Shown here: positions 1 to 8,849 of the stretch, piece by piece
Layout of the letters: every line of letters begins with the position of its first letter
Numbering within the stretch: position 1 is the stretch's first letter
NCBI RefSeq assembly: GCF_015277875.1
Contig: NZ_CP063814.1
Span: forward strand, 1,178,001-1,242,000
Length of the DNA stretch: 64,000 nucleotides
Reading direction: 5' to 3'
Source: Microbacterium luteum
GTDB lineage: Bacteria; Actinomycetota; Actinomycetes; Actinomycetales; Microbacteriaceae
The notes under the pieces: generated by a model
Seen by the model: only the letters and a program-made list of their open reading frames with translations
Told to the model about the DNA's origin: nothing
Database searches by the model: none
Made by a program: the position numbers and the translations under genes

Positions 1-33
1 ATCACCGGTCTTCTCGCCGCGCCACGAGATCCG

Positions 34-1029
34 TCACGCGCTCTCGCGGACGATGAGCTTCGTGGGGAGGATCATGGTCCGAGGCTCTCCGCCGGCGATC
101 GCCTCCAGGAGCAGGCTCACCATGTGCTCGCTGAGCTCCCGCCATGGCTGGCGCATCGTGGTCAGGGGTGGATCGTGCTCCTCGGCGAGTCCGGAGTCGT
201 CGAAGCCCGCCACCGCGATGTCGTCGGGCACGCGCAATCCCTCCTTCTTCAGCGTCGCCACCGCACCGGCGGCCATGAGGTCGGATGCGGCGAAGACGGC
301 GTCGATGTCGCGCGTGCGCCCGAGCAGCGTCGACATCGCCACGGCGCCGGATTCTCGTGTGTAGTCGCCGGCGACGACGAGATCGGGATCGAACAGGTCG
401 TCCATCTCGCTCCGGAATCCGCGCAGGCGGTAGCGCCCGCCGGGGGTGTCGTCGGGACCCGCGATCATCGCGATGCGGCGGTACCCTCGGGAGAGGAGGT
501 AGCGCGTCATCTCGCGCGCCGATCCCTCCTCGTCCACGGCGACGGCCGGAAGGTTGCCGGCGAGCCCCAGCGGGTCGCCCGAGCACACGACCGGTACTCC
601 GGCCGCGCGCAGGGAGCCGACGAGCGGGTCCTGCTCGTGCGAGGAGATCAGGAGGACGCCGTCGACGTGGCCGGCGCTCACGAACGAGGCGATGTTAGCG
701 CGCTCCTGGGGTGTGCCGGCCACGAGCAGGACGAGGGTCATCGATCTCTGGGTGAGAGCTTCGGCCGCCCCGCGCAGCAGCAGGGCGTAGGTGGGGTCGG
801 AGAAGAGGAGGTGCTGCGGCTCGGTGAGGAGGAACGCGAGTGAGTTGGCACGCCCTGTCGCCAAGCTCCGGGCGTGGTGGTTCGCCGTGTAGCCCGTCTC
901 GGCGATGGCCCTCTCGACCGCGTCGCGCGCCTCGGGGGAGACCCAGTGGCCGCCGTTGATCACCCGCGACACCGTGCCGCGAGAGACCCCTGCCGTCGCA
1001 GCGACGTCGCGGATCGTCGGCTTGCGCAT
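34..1029 (-). CDS. LacI-family transcriptional regulator of the beta-galactoside locus
   Basis: A 331-residue repressor. The first 25 residues form the LacI helix-turn-helix (PTIRDVAATAGVSRGTVSRV) and the rest is a periplasmic-binding-protein-like sensor domain with the usual hinge. The start is placed at the ATG just before RKPTIRDV: the reading frame stays open 83 codons further upstream, but that extension does not resemble the family and would overlap the divergent promoter. It is divergent from a GH42 beta-galactosidase and a MalEFG-type importer. Two copies of a 14-bp near-palindrome of CelR/LacI type lie between the two start codons. I infer repression of the divergent operon and of itself, relieved by a galactoside. 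The inducer cannot be read from the sequence. Confidence 0.93.
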   Translation of the reverse strand: MRKPTIRDVAATAGVSRGTVSRVINGGHWVSPEARDAVERAIAETGYTANHHARSLATGRANSLAFLLTEPQHLLFSDPTYALLLRGAAEALTQRSMTLVLLVAGTPQERANIASFVSAGHVDGVLLISSHEQDPLVGSLRAAGVPVVCSGDPLGLAGNLPAVAVDEEGSAREMTRYLLSRGYRRIAMIAGPDDTPGGRYRLRGFRSEMDDLFDPDLVVAGDYTRESGAVAMSTLLGRTRDIDAVFAASDLMAAGAVATLKKEGLRVPDDIAVAGFDDSGLAEEHDPPLTTMRQPWRELSEHMVSLLLEAIAGGEPRTMILPTKLIVRESA

Positions 1030-1066
1030 CGAGATCGGTGCCGTGTCCACGATTCCAGACTCTACT

Positions 1067-1084
1067 CTGGGACCGGTCACAGTC
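1067..1084. promoter_or_regulatory. Operator copy 1, LacI-type
   Basis: CTGGGACCGGTCACAGTC. Its core TGGGACCGGTCACA is a 14-bp palindrome with one mismatched pair around the central CG, which is typical of LacI/CelR operators. The same 18 bases recur 69 bp downstream. It lies just upstream of the lacI-type start codon, so it probably mediates autoregulation. Confidence 0.75.
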
Positions 1085-1135
1085 CGGTAACGGATCGCGG
1101 TCGGTCTTGACGGATCCCGCGGGTGCGGGGTGATA

Positions 1136-1153
1136 CTGGGACCGGTCACAGTC
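1136..1153. promoter_or_regulatory. Operator copy 2, LacI-type
   Basis: An exact 18-base repeat of the site at 1067-1084, about 90 bp before the beta-galactosidase start codon. The 69-bp spacing is close to a whole number of helical turns (about 6.6), so a dimer pair or a small loop is possible. This is inferred from position and palindrome only. Confidence 0.75.
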
Positions 1154-1240
1154 GCCGGATCGATTCCCGGCAGCCGACGCGCGCGCTTCGGCCACGCGCT
1201 TCGGCAGACAGCATCGGTGACCGAGACGCGACGGAGGGTC

Positions 1241-3271
1241 ATGGCGGGCGACATCGAGTGGCCGAAAGTGGACGGCATCGCCTACGGCGGTGATTACTCG
1301 CCCGAGCAGTGGCCGCGCGAGATCTGGCACGAGGACGTCGCGCTCATGCGCACCGCCGGCGTGAATCTCGTCAGCATCGGCATCTTCTCGTGGGCGCTGC
1401 TGGAGACATCCGAGGGGGTCTTCGACTTCGCCTGGCTCGACGACGTCATCGACCTGCTGCACGAAAACGGGATCCGCGTCGACCTGGGAACCCCGACCGC
1501 GGCACCGCCGGCGTGGTTCTACGCCGCCCATCCCGATGCTCGCGTCGTCACGCGGGACGGTGTCACCCTCACGCACGGCTCCCGGGGCATGGCCTCGCAC
1601 TCGGCGCCGGCCTACCGTGAGGCGATCGTGCGGATCACCGACGCGCTGGCGGAGCGTTACGCGAACCACCCGGCCGTCGTCATGTGGCACGTCCACAACG
1701 AGTACGGCACGCCCGTCGGGGAGGACTACTCGGCGCACGCCGTCGCCGCGTTCCGTGTGTGGCTGCAGGAGCGCTACGGTTCCCTCGCCGCCCTGAACGC
1801 CGCCTGGGGGACCGCCTTCTGGGGCCAGTGGTACCACGCCTGGGAGGAGATCTCCGCCCCGGCGGCATCCGCATCCGTCGTCAACCCGGCCCAGCGGCTC
1901 GACTACGCCCGGTTCACCGACGACCAGCTGCGCGAATGCTTCATCCTCGAGCGCGACACCATCCGGCGGCACGCCACCCAGCCGGTCACGACCAACTTCA
2001 TGGCCAACCAGAGCTGGACCACCGACCTGTGGGCGTGGGCGCGCGAGGTCGACATCGTCGCCGACGATCACTACCTCTGGGCAGCCGACCGCGAGGGCGA
2101 GATCGGACTCGCGATGGCGGCGGACCTGACCCGCTCGGTCGGCGCAGGTGCGCCGTGGATCCTCATGGAGCACTCCACCTCCGCCGTCAACTGGCAGCCG
2201 CGCAACGTCGCCAAGCGCCGCGGCGAGATGGCCCGCAACTCCCTCGCCCACCTCGGGCGCGGTGCCGACGCGATCCTCTTCTTCCAGTGGCGTGCCTCCC
2301 GTGGCGGTGCTGAGAAGTTCCACTCCGCGATGCTTCCCCACGCCGGCACGACTTCCCGGGTCTGGCGCGAAGTGACCGAACTGGGGGCGAGGCTGGCTCG
2401 ACTCGGCGAGGTGCGCGGCTCGCGGGTGCGAGCCGACGTGGCGATCCTGTGGGACTTCGAGTCGTTCTGGGCGCAGGACCTCGAATGGCGGCCGTCGGTC
2501 GATGTGCGGCATGCCGAGCGCATCCGGCAGTTCTACGAGCAGTGCTGGAAGGACAACATCACCGTGGACTTCGCCCTCCCGGGCCACGACCTCGGCGGCT
2601 ACCGGCTCGTCATCGCCCCGGCGCAGTACCTGCTGCGCGCGAGCGACGCCGACAATCTCACCCGCTACGTCGCCGCGGGGGGCACCCTCGTCTGGTCCTT
2701 CTTCTCGGGCATCGTCGACGAGAACGACGCCGTGCACGAGGGCGGATACGCCGCTCCGCTGCACGAGGTGCTGGGGCTGCAGATCGAAGAGTTCCTTCCG
2801 CTCCGGGAGGACGAGACGTGCCGCCTCGCCTGGAACGACGGACGCGACGGCCAGCTCGGCGCCGACGTCTGGCAGGACGCCGTGATCCCCACGACCGCCG
2901 AGGTCGTCGCCCGGTACCTCGATGGTCCCGCCGAGGGCGGCGCGGCCCTCACGCGCAATGCGCATGGCGACGGCGTGGCGTGGTATCTCAGCACCCGCCT
3001 CGACGCCGACGCGCTCGCCGCGGTCATGTCCGAGGTGTATCGCGACGCCGGCATCGAACGGAGCGACCTGCCCGATGGCGTCGAAGTGGTCACGCGTCAC
3101 GGCGACGACGCCGACTACCTCGTGGCCGTCAATCACCGTGACGTCCCCGTGACCGTGCCGGCCACGGGACGCGAGATGCTCTCGGACACCGACGTCGAGT
3201 CGGCACTGACGCTGGCCGCCGGCGGCATCGCCGTCGTCCGCACTCCCACCGCCCACCGAACCCACAACTGA
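1241..3271 (+). CDS. Beta-galactosidase, glycoside hydrolase family 42
   Basis: A 676-residue retaining beta-galactosidase of GH42, the usual length. It has a TIM-barrel N-terminal domain with the acid/base in WHVHNEYG (Glu154) and the nucleophile in WILMEHSTS (Glu310), then the trimerisation domain (about 390-600) and a small beta domain. The ATG at 1241 is preceded by GGAGG at 1232; a GTG at 1217 is in frame but lacks such a site. There is no signal peptide, so it acts in the cytoplasm on galactosides brought in by the downstream importer. The substrate is likely beta-galactosides such as lactose or plant galacto-oligosaccharides; GH42 enzymes often prefer the latter. Confidence 0.95.
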   Translation: MAGDIEWPKVDGIAYGGDYSPEQWPREIWHEDVALMRTAGVNLVSIGIFSWALLETSEGVFDFAWLDDVIDLLHENGIRVDLGTPTAAPPAWFYAAHPDARVVTRDGVTLTHGSRGMASHSAPAYREAIVRITDALAERYANHPAVVMWHVHNEYGTPVGEDYSAHAVAAFRVWLQERYGSLAALNAAWGTAFWGQWYHAWEEISAPAASASVVNPAQRLDYARFTDDQLRECFILERDTIRRHATQPVTTNFMANQSWTTDLWAWAREVDIVADDHYLWAADREGEIGLAMAADLTRSVGAGAPWILMEHSTSAVNWQPRNVAKRRGEMARNSLAHLGRGADAILFFQWRASRGGAEKFHSAMLPHAGTTSRVWREVTELGARLARLGEVRGSRVRADVAILWDFESFWAQDLEWRPSVDVRHAERIRQFYEQCWKDNITVDFALPGHDLGGYRLVIAPAQYLLRASDADNLTRYVAAGGTLVWSFFSGIVDENDAVHEGGYAAPLHEVLGLQIEEFLPLREDETCRLAWNDGRDGQLGADVWQDAVIPTTAEVVARYLDGPAEGGAALTRNAHGDGVAWYLSTRLDADALAAVMSEVYRDAGIERSDLPDGVEVVTRHGDDADYLVAVNHRDVPVTVPATGREMLSDTDVESALTLAAGGIAVVRTPTAHRTHN

Positions 3272-3370
3272 ACAGCACCGACAACTGAAGATCCGGAGCA
3301 ACGGCTCCACATCCGGTCGTGAAGACGCGATCCCCACCGGGACGACGACGACCCCGAGAAAGGAATTCAC

Positions 3371-4612
3371 ATGCGCAAGTCATGGATCACGGGTGCTTTC
3401 GCCCTCACCGCCACCGCCGCCCTGCTGGCCGGTTGCAGCGGGGGCGGAGACGCCACCACCGACGATGACGGCGGAGATGCCGTCGACGCCTCCGGCGTGG
3501 AGCTGACCGTCTGGGTGGACGAGAATCGCGAGCCCGCCGTCGCTGCGGCCGCCGAGCAGTTCGAGACCGACACCGGCGCGACCGTCACGCTGGTGCAGAA
3601 GGACTTCGCCGACCTGCGCGCAGATTTCCTCGCGCAGGTCCCCACCGGTGAGGGTCCGGACATGACCATCGGAGCTCACGACTGGCTGGGCGAGTTCGTC
3701 GCCTCGGGCGTCGTCAACACGCTCGACCTCGGCGAGAAGGCGTCGGAGTTCGAGCCGGTCGCCCTCGAGGCGATGACCTACGACGGTCAGCTCTACGCTC
3801 TGCCCTACTCGCTGGAGACCGTTGCTCTGATCCAGAACACCGAACTCGTCGGCGAGGAGGCTCCCGCGACCTGGGAGGACATGATCGCGGCGGGTGAGGA
3901 GTCCGGCGCGGAGCGCCCCTTCGTCATCAACACCGAGGGTCAGACCGGCGACGGCTACACGATGTACGGCTTCCAGACCTCCTTCGGCGCCCCCGTCTTC
4001 GTGCAGGACGAGTCGGGCTCGTACACCAGCGAGGTCGGGATGGCCGGCCCCGAAGGCGAGGCTTTCGCGCAGTGGCTGAGCGAGAACGGCGAGGACGGTG
4101 CCGGATACCTGTCGACGACGATCGACTACGACATCAACAACGAGCTGTTCAATTCCGGCGAAGCCGCGTACACCGTGCAGGGCCCGTGGGCGATCGCCTC
4201 GTTCCCCGATGTCGACGTCGCCGTCAACCCGATCCCGTCGGCCGGTGGCGAGCCCGCTGCTCCCTTCGTGGGCGTGCAGGGCTTCTACCTGAGCTCGCAG
4301 AGCGAGAACGCGCTGATCGCGCAGGAGTTCCTCGTCAACTACATCGCCACCGAGGAGGCGCAGCGCGCACTCTACGAGGCGGACCCGCGCATCCCGGCCT
4401 GGTCCACGGTGGCCGAAGAGGTCTCTTCGGACCCGATCATCGCGGGCTTCCTGGCCTCGTCGCAGAACGGCGTGCCGATGCCCTCGATCCCCGAGATGGG
4501 GTCGGTGTGGGAGTACTGGAACGCGGCTGAGGCGCAGATCATCGCCGGCGCGGACCCGGTGTCCACGTGGAACACGATGATCGAGGATCTCAACGCCACA
4601 CTCGGCGGCTGA
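3371..4612 (+). CDS. Sugar ABC transporter substrate-binding lipoprotein (MalE-type, CUT1)
   Basis: A 413-residue extracellular solute-binding protein family 1 member. The signal peptide ends in a lipobox LLAGC, with lipidated Cys22 followed by a Gly/Asp-rich linker. The mature part carries family hallmarks: GEGPDMTIGAHDWLGEF, a hinge YALPYSLET, and VQGPWAI. The start has a good AAGGA site in the sequence before 3371. It follows the GH42 gene by 99 bp and precedes the two permease genes, so it should present galactosides to them at the cell surface. By sequence it could equally be called a maltodextrin-binding protein; the neighbouring beta-galactosidase is the reason to prefer galactosides. 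Confidence 0.92.
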   Translation: MRKSWITGAFALTATAALLAGCSGGGDATTDDDGGDAVDASGVELTVWVDENREPAVAAAAEQFETDTGATVTLVQKDFADLRADFLAQVPTGEGPDMTIGAHDWLGEFVASGVVNTLDLGEKASEFEPVALEAMTYDGQLYALPYSLETVALIQNTELVGEEAPATWEDMIAAGEESGAERPFVINTEGQTGDGYTMYGFQTSFGAPVFVQDESGSYTSEVGMAGPEGEAFAQWLSENGEDGAGYLSTTIDYDINNELFNSGEAAYTVQGPWAIASFPDVDVAVNPIPSAGGEPAAPFVGVQGFYLSSQSENALIAQEFLVNYIATEEAQRALYEADPRIPAWSTVAEEVSSDPIIAGFLASSQNGVPMPSIPEMGSVWEYWNAAEAQIIAGADPVSTWNTMIEDLNATLGG

Positions 4613-4620
4613 TCCCCGTC

Positions 4621-4654
4621 GGTGGTGGGGTCGGTGACAGCCGATCCCACCACC
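4621..4654 (+). terminator. Intercistronic stem-loop between binding protein and permease genes
   Basis: A 14-bp stem (4621-4634 with 4641-4654, one G-T pair) around the hexaloop TGACAG. No T-run follows. Such hairpins between a binding-protein gene and its permeases usually protect the upstream mRNA or partly terminate, which gives more binding protein than permease. Confidence 0.7.
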
Positions 4655-4694
4655 GGTCGATTCCACAAGAGGCTCCGTCACGAGGAGGACGAGG

Positions 4695-6323
4695 ATGTCG
4701 GTGCACCAACAGACGGGGGAGGCCGCCCCGCCCCAGGAGGAACAGCCGGACAAGCGGCCGCGCGACGCGCACGCACGGCGCTGGAACGGCCGGGGCTGGG
4801 GCTTCATCGTGAAGCTCGTCGTGATGATGATCGTCAACGCCGCGGGTCTCGCGGCGATCATCTCGGCGCTGCGGGTGGAGTCGTGGGTGATCCTGGCGGT
4901 GCTGGTCGTGCTCCTGGTCGCAGCGGACGTCGTGTACTTCTGGAAGCGCGCCATGCCGCTGAAGTACCTGCTGCCCGGGCTCGTCTTCCTCTTCGCCTTC
5001 CAGATCTTCATCTTCGGCTACACCGCCTACATCGCCTTCACGAACTACGGCACCGGCCACAACGTCACGCAGGATCAGGCGGTCGAGGCCGCCCTGATCC
5101 AGGGCGAGCGCCGGGTGGAGGGCTCGCCGACCTATCGGCTGGCTGTGGTCGAGCGCGGGCTCGGCGAGATCGGCTTCGCGATCAACGACGGCGGCGAGGT
5201 CCTCGTCGGCAGCGAGCTCGAGCCGCTCTCGGACACCGGAGCGACCGTCGCGGCCGGCGCTCCCACCGAAGTACCCGGCTGGACCCCCGTCGACCGATCG
5301 CGCCTGCTCAGCGACCAGGACCTGCAGCAGACCGTGGTCGATCTGCGTGTGCCGGTCTCCGACGATCCGAACGACGGCGCCATCCGCTCCCGCGACGGAT
5401 CGAGCGGCGCGGTGTACCAATCGACCCTCGTGTGGGATGAACAGGCGCAGACCATCACCGACACGACGACGGGCACGGTCTACGACGCGACCGATGAGGG
5501 CAGCTTCGTCGCCGCCGACGGCAGCAGCCTTCCCACCGGGTGGTACGTCAACGTCGGACTCGACAACTTCCTCGAGCTCTTCACCGATCCCCGCCTCCTC
5601 GAGGCCCTGTCGATCGTGTTCGTGTGGACGCTCGTGTTCGCCACCCTCTCGGTCGTCCTCCCGTTCGGGCTCGGCCTGCTCTTCGCCCTCATCTACAACG
5701 ATCCCCGGGTGCGGGGGCGCCGCGTGCTGCGCGCGATCTTCATCCTCCCGTACGCGTTCCCGATGTTCATGTCCGCGCTCGTGTATCGCGGCATGTTCAA
5801 TGCGGAGTTCGGCATCATCAACGATCTGTTCTTCTTCGGCGCCGACATCAACTGGCTGGGCGACCCGTGGCTCGCCAAGATCGCGCTGCTGTGGCTGAAC
5901 GTCTGGCTGAGCTATCCCTACTGGCTGCTGGTGTGCACGGGGGCGCTCCAGTCCATTCCGTCGGACGCCATCGAGGCCGCCGAGATCGACGGTGCCGGCA
6001 AGGTCCGCCGGTTCCGGTCGATCATCTTCCCGCTGCTGCTGGTCTCCACCGCGCCGCTGGCCATCTCGTCCTTCGCCGTCGGGTTCAACAACCTGCCGCT
6101 GGTCTACCTCTTCAACGAGGGTGGTCCATCCATTCCCGGAGCTCCGTATGCGCTCGGCAGCACGGACATCCTCATCACCGCGATCTACAGCATCTCGGGC
6201 GTCTCCGGCGGCGCCGCCGACTTCGGTCTCGCGAGCGCGCTGGCGATCGTCGTGTTCGTCCTCGTCGGGATCATCGCCGCGATCGCCTTCCGACAGACCC
6301 GCCGACTGGAGGAGTTCCAGTGA
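4695..6323 (+). CDS. Sugar ABC transporter permease, MalF-type with large external loop
   Basis: A 542-residue inner component of the CUT1 importer. Three membrane segments (about 34-54, 58-78, 92-115) are followed by a hydrophilic external region of roughly 175 residues, then five more segments. This is the MalF topology with its P2 loop. The cytoplasmic EAA loop, which contacts the ATPase, is at EAAEIDGAGKVRRFRSIIFP. GAGGAGG precedes the ATG. The stop overlaps the next start (TGATG). No ATPase gene is nearby, so a shared MsiK-type ATPase elsewhere in the genome is expected, as is common in actinobacteria. Confidence 0.93.
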   Translation: MSVHQQTGEAAPPQEEQPDKRPRDAHARRWNGRGWGFIVKLVVMMIVNAAGLAAIISALRVESWVILAVLVVLLVAADVVYFWKRAMPLKYLLPGLVFLFAFQIFIFGYTAYIAFTNYGTGHNVTQDQAVEAALIQGERRVEGSPTYRLAVVERGLGEIGFAINDGGEVLVGSELEPLSDTGATVAAGAPTEVPGWTPVDRSRLLSDQDLQQTVVDLRVPVSDDPNDGAIRSRDGSSGAVYQSTLVWDEQAQTITDTTTGTVYDATDEGSFVAADGSSLPTGWYVNVGLDNFLELFTDPRLLEALSIVFVWTLVFATLSVVLPFGLGLLFALIYNDPRVRGRRVLRAIFILPYAFPMFMSALVYRGMFNAEFGIINDLFFFGADINWLGDPWLAKIALLWLNVWLSYPYWLLVCTGALQSIPSDAIEAAEIDGAGKVRRFRSIIFPLLLVSTAPLAISSFAVGFNNLPLVYLFNEGGPSIPGAPYALGSTDILITAIYSISGVSGGAADFGLASALAIVVFVLVGIIAAIAFRQTRRLEEFQ

Positions 6324-7261
6324 TGTCCGAGAACCGTGTGATGCCCGAGGGGACCGTCCGCACCCGGACGGAGACCGAGTCGCTGATCGCCGTCGACCCG
6401 AGCCGCCGCGCGGTCCGTCGCAGGCGGTGGTTCGTCGACGTGGGCTGGAAGTACCTCTTCGCCCTCGTCGTCATCTTCTACGCGATCTTCCCGCTGCTGT
6501 ACGCGCTGTCGGCGTCGCTCAATCCGCGGGGCAGCCTCTCCGCCGCGACCGCCCTGTTCAGCGAGTTCACGCTCGACAACTACCTCGCGCTGGGCGAGAC
6601 GCGCTACTGGACGTGGATGGTGAACAGCCTCACCATCTCGGTGGCCGTCGCGATCGGATCGGTGCTCATGGGTGCGGCGGCGGCGTATGCGTTCTCGCGG
6701 TTCCGCTTCACGGGACGGCGCGTGAGCCTGTCCGCGCTCCTCATCATCCAGATGTTCCCGCAGGCGCTCGCCTTCATCGCGATCTTCCTGATGCTGCTCG
6801 CGATCGGCGAAGTCGTGCCCGCGCTCGGGCTCAACACCAAGCTCGGCCTGATCTGCGTCTACTTCGGCGGCGCGCTCGGCGCGAACACCTTCCTCATGTA
6901 CGGGTTCTTCAACACCGTTCCGGTGTCGATCGACGAGTCGGCGAAGATCGACGGCGCCACCCACGCGCAGATCTACTGGCGTCTGATCTTCCCCCTCGTG
7001 GTCCCCGTTCTGGCGGTGGTCGCGATGCTCAGCTTCGTCGCCACCTTCAACGAGTTCGTCATCGCGCGTCTGGTGCTCAGCTCGCAGGACGAGTGGACGC
7101 TGGCCGTCGGGATGTACGGGTGGGTCTCCGACCTGCTGCAGTCCAACTGGGGACTGTTCACCGCCGGTGCGATCGTCGGGGCGATTCCGATCGTCGCCCT
7201 GGTGATCGCCCTGCAGCGCTGGATCGTCGGGGGCCTCACCTCGGGGGCGGTCAAGGGCTGA
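6323..7261 (+). CDS. Sugar ABC transporter permease, MalG-type
   Basis: A 312-residue partner of the MalF-type permease, with six predicted membrane segments and the EAA loop near DESAKIDGATHAQIYWRLIFP. The ATG shares one base with the preceding stop (TGATG), which implies translational coupling; the frame stays open upstream but only as an out-of-frame read of the previous gene. It is the last gene of the galactoside operon. About 63 bp separate it from a tRNA gene. Confidence 0.93.
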   Translation: MSENRVMPEGTVRTRTETESLIAVDPSRRAVRRRRWFVDVGWKYLFALVVIFYAIFPLLYALSASLNPRGSLSAATALFSEFTLDNYLALGETRYWTWMVNSLTISVAVAIGSVLMGAAAAYAFSRFRFTGRRVSLSALLIIQMFPQALAFIAIFLMLLAIGEVVPALGLNTKLGLICVYFGGALGANTFLMYGFFNTVPVSIDESAKIDGATHAQIYWRLIFPLVVPVLAVVAMLSFVATFNEFVIARLVLSSQDEWTLAVGMYGWVSDLLQSNWGLFTAGAIVGAIPIVALVIALQRWIVGGLTSGAVKG

Positions 7262-7324
7262 GCACCCGGCGGTTCCCCAGCGGAAAGGCTGGCAGACTGG
7301 GGGAGCGGCCCGAGACGGCCGCGG

Positions 7325-7396
7325 TCCGCCGTGGTGTAATGGCAGCACGACAGCCTTTGGAGCTGTGAGGTCTAGGTTCGAGTCCTGGCGGCGGAG
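7325..7396 (+). tRNA. tRNA-Gln (anticodon TTG)
   Basis: A 72-nt cloverleaf. The acceptor arms TCCGCCG (7325-7331) and CGGCGGA (7389-7395) pair perfectly, with discriminator G7396. The anticodon stem is ACAGC/GCTGT around loop CTTTGGA, with TTG at 7357-7359, and the T-arm contains GGTTCGAGTCC. CCA is not encoded. It ends one base before the glmU start codon, so glmU mRNA probably begins at the tRNA 3' processing site or within the tRNA transcript. Confidence 0.95.
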
Positions 7397-7397
7397 C

Positions 7398-8849
7398 ATG
7401 GTGAACACCGACACATCCCTGGCCGTCATCGTCCTCGCCGCCGGCCAGGGCACGCGGATGAGGTCGGCGACACCCAAGGTTCTGCACCGCATCGGCGGCC
7501 GCTCTCTCGTGGGCCACGTGCTCGCCACCGCGCAGGCCCTGCAGCCCGCGCGCGTGGTGACGGTGGTGCGCCACGAGCGGGACCTCGTCGCCGCCGAGAT
7601 CGCCGAACAGGCCCCGGACGCGATCGTGGTCGACCAGGACGACGTGCCGGGCACGGGGCGCGCCGTCGAGGTCGCCCTCGACGCCCTCGCCGACTTCGAC
7701 GGCGACGTCGTGGTCCTCAGCGGCGATGTTCCGCTGCTGCAGTCGGACACGCTCGCGGCGCTGGTCGCCGCCCACCGCGAGCGCGCCGCGGGGGTCACCG
7801 TCATGAGCGCGCTCCTCGATGACGCGACCGGATACGGTCGCGTCATCCGTGACGCGTCCGGCGACGTGCTGCGCATCGTCGAGCAGAAGGACGCCTCCGA
7901 CGCCGAGTGCGGCGTCGGTGAGATCAACGCCGGCGTGTACGTGTTCCGCATCGACGCGCTGCGGGTGCACCTGGCCGAGATCGGCACCGACAACGCCCAG
8001 GGGGAGAAGTACCTCACCGACGTGATCGCCCTCGCCCGGGCCGCGCAGCGGCCGGTGGGCGCGGCGGTCGCGCCCGACACCGCGGCGGCGCTGGGGGTCA
8101 ACGACCGTGTTCAGCTGTCGGAGGCCGCCCGTGCCCTCAACGCCCGCACCGTCCGGCGCTGGCAGCTCGAGGGCGTCACCGTGCTCGATCCTGCGACCAC
8201 GTGGATCGACGTTGACGTCACGCTCGCCCCGGATGTCACCCTGCTCCCCGGAACGCAGGTGCTCCGTGCCACGACCGTGGGGGAGGGTGCGACCATCGGT
8301 CCCGACACCAGCCTCGTCGGCTGCGAGGTCGGTGCGGGCGCTACCGTGACCCGTACCGATGCGACGTTCGCCATCATCGGCGAGCGCGCGACCGTCGGAC
8401 CGTTCGCGTACCTGCGGCCCGGCGCGGAGCTGGGTCGCAGCGGGAAGATCGGCACGTTCGTCGAGGTCAAGAACTCCACGATCGGCTCGGGCAGCAAGGT
8501 GCCGCACCTGTCGTACATCGGCGACACCGAGATCGGCGATCGCGTCAACCTCGGTGCGGGTGCGATCACCGCCAACTACGACGACCTCGCCAAGCACCGC
8601 ACCGTCATCGGCGATGACGTGCACAGCGGCTCGCACAACGTCTTCGTCGCCCCCGTTAGAATCGGTGACGGCGCGAAGACCGGCGCGGGAGCCGTCATTC
8701 GCAAGGACGTGCCCTCGGGTGCCCTGGCGTTGAGCGTCGCCCCTCAGCGCAACGTCGAGGGGTGGGTCGAGAAGAACAGAGCGGGTACTGCGGCGGCGGA
8801 GGCGGCGGCGAGGTCCCGGTCGACACAGAAGGCGGACGATGGCGCGTAA
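7398..8849 (+). CDS. glmU: Bifunctional N-acetylglucosamine-1-phosphate uridyltransferase / glucosamine-1-phosphate acetyltransferase
   Basis: A 483-residue enzyme that makes UDP-GlcNAc for peptidoglycan and other glycans. The N-terminal pyrophosphorylase domain shows LAAGQGTRMRSATPKVLH and the metal-site region SGDVPLL. From about residue 255 a left-handed beta-helix acetyltransferase domain follows, with hexapeptide repeats ending near SGSHNVFVAPVRIG. The ATG at 7398 is one base after the tRNA-Gln gene and lacks a Shine-Dalgarno site; GTG at the next codon is an alternative. The last 11 bases overlap prs. UDP-GlcNAc is also the likely donor for the GT2 synthase encoded at 12.3-13.6 kb. Confidence 0.96.
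   Translation: MVNTDTSLAVIVLAAGQGTRMRSATPKVLHRIGGRSLVGHVLATAQALQPARVVTVVRHERDLVAAEIAEQAPDAIVVDQDDVPGTGRAVEVALDALADFDGDVVVLSGDVPLLQSDTLAALVAAHRERAAGVTVMSALLDDATGYGRVIRDASGDVLRIVEQKDASDAECGVGEINAGVYVFRIDALRVHLAEIGTDNAQGEKYLTDVIALARAAQRPVGAAVAPDTAAALGVNDRVQLSEAARALNARTVRRWQLEGVTVLDPATTWIDVDVTLAPDVTLLPGTQVLRATTVGEGATIGPDTSLVGCEVGAGATVTRTDATFAIIGERATVGPFAYLRPGAELGRSGKIGTFVEVKNSTIGSGSKVPHLSYIGDTEIGDRVNLGAGAITANYDDLAKHRTVIGDDVHSGSHNVFVAPVRIGDGAKTGAGAVIRKDVPSGALALSVAPQRNVEGWVEKNRAGTAAAEAAARSRSTQKADDGA

Noticed and set aside
695..3370. A very long open frame on the minus strand across the beta-galactosidase gene (891 codons).
   Set aside because: It is the antisense shadow of the GH42 gene in GC-rich DNA. 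The protein is of low complexity with no family resemblance, while the plus strand has catalytic motifs and ribosome-binding sites.
6185..8101. Long minus-strand frame across malG, tRNA-Gln and glmU.
   Set aside because: It crosses a tRNA gene and two well-supported genes; its composition is Arg/Asp/His-rich noise typical of reversed GC-rich codons.
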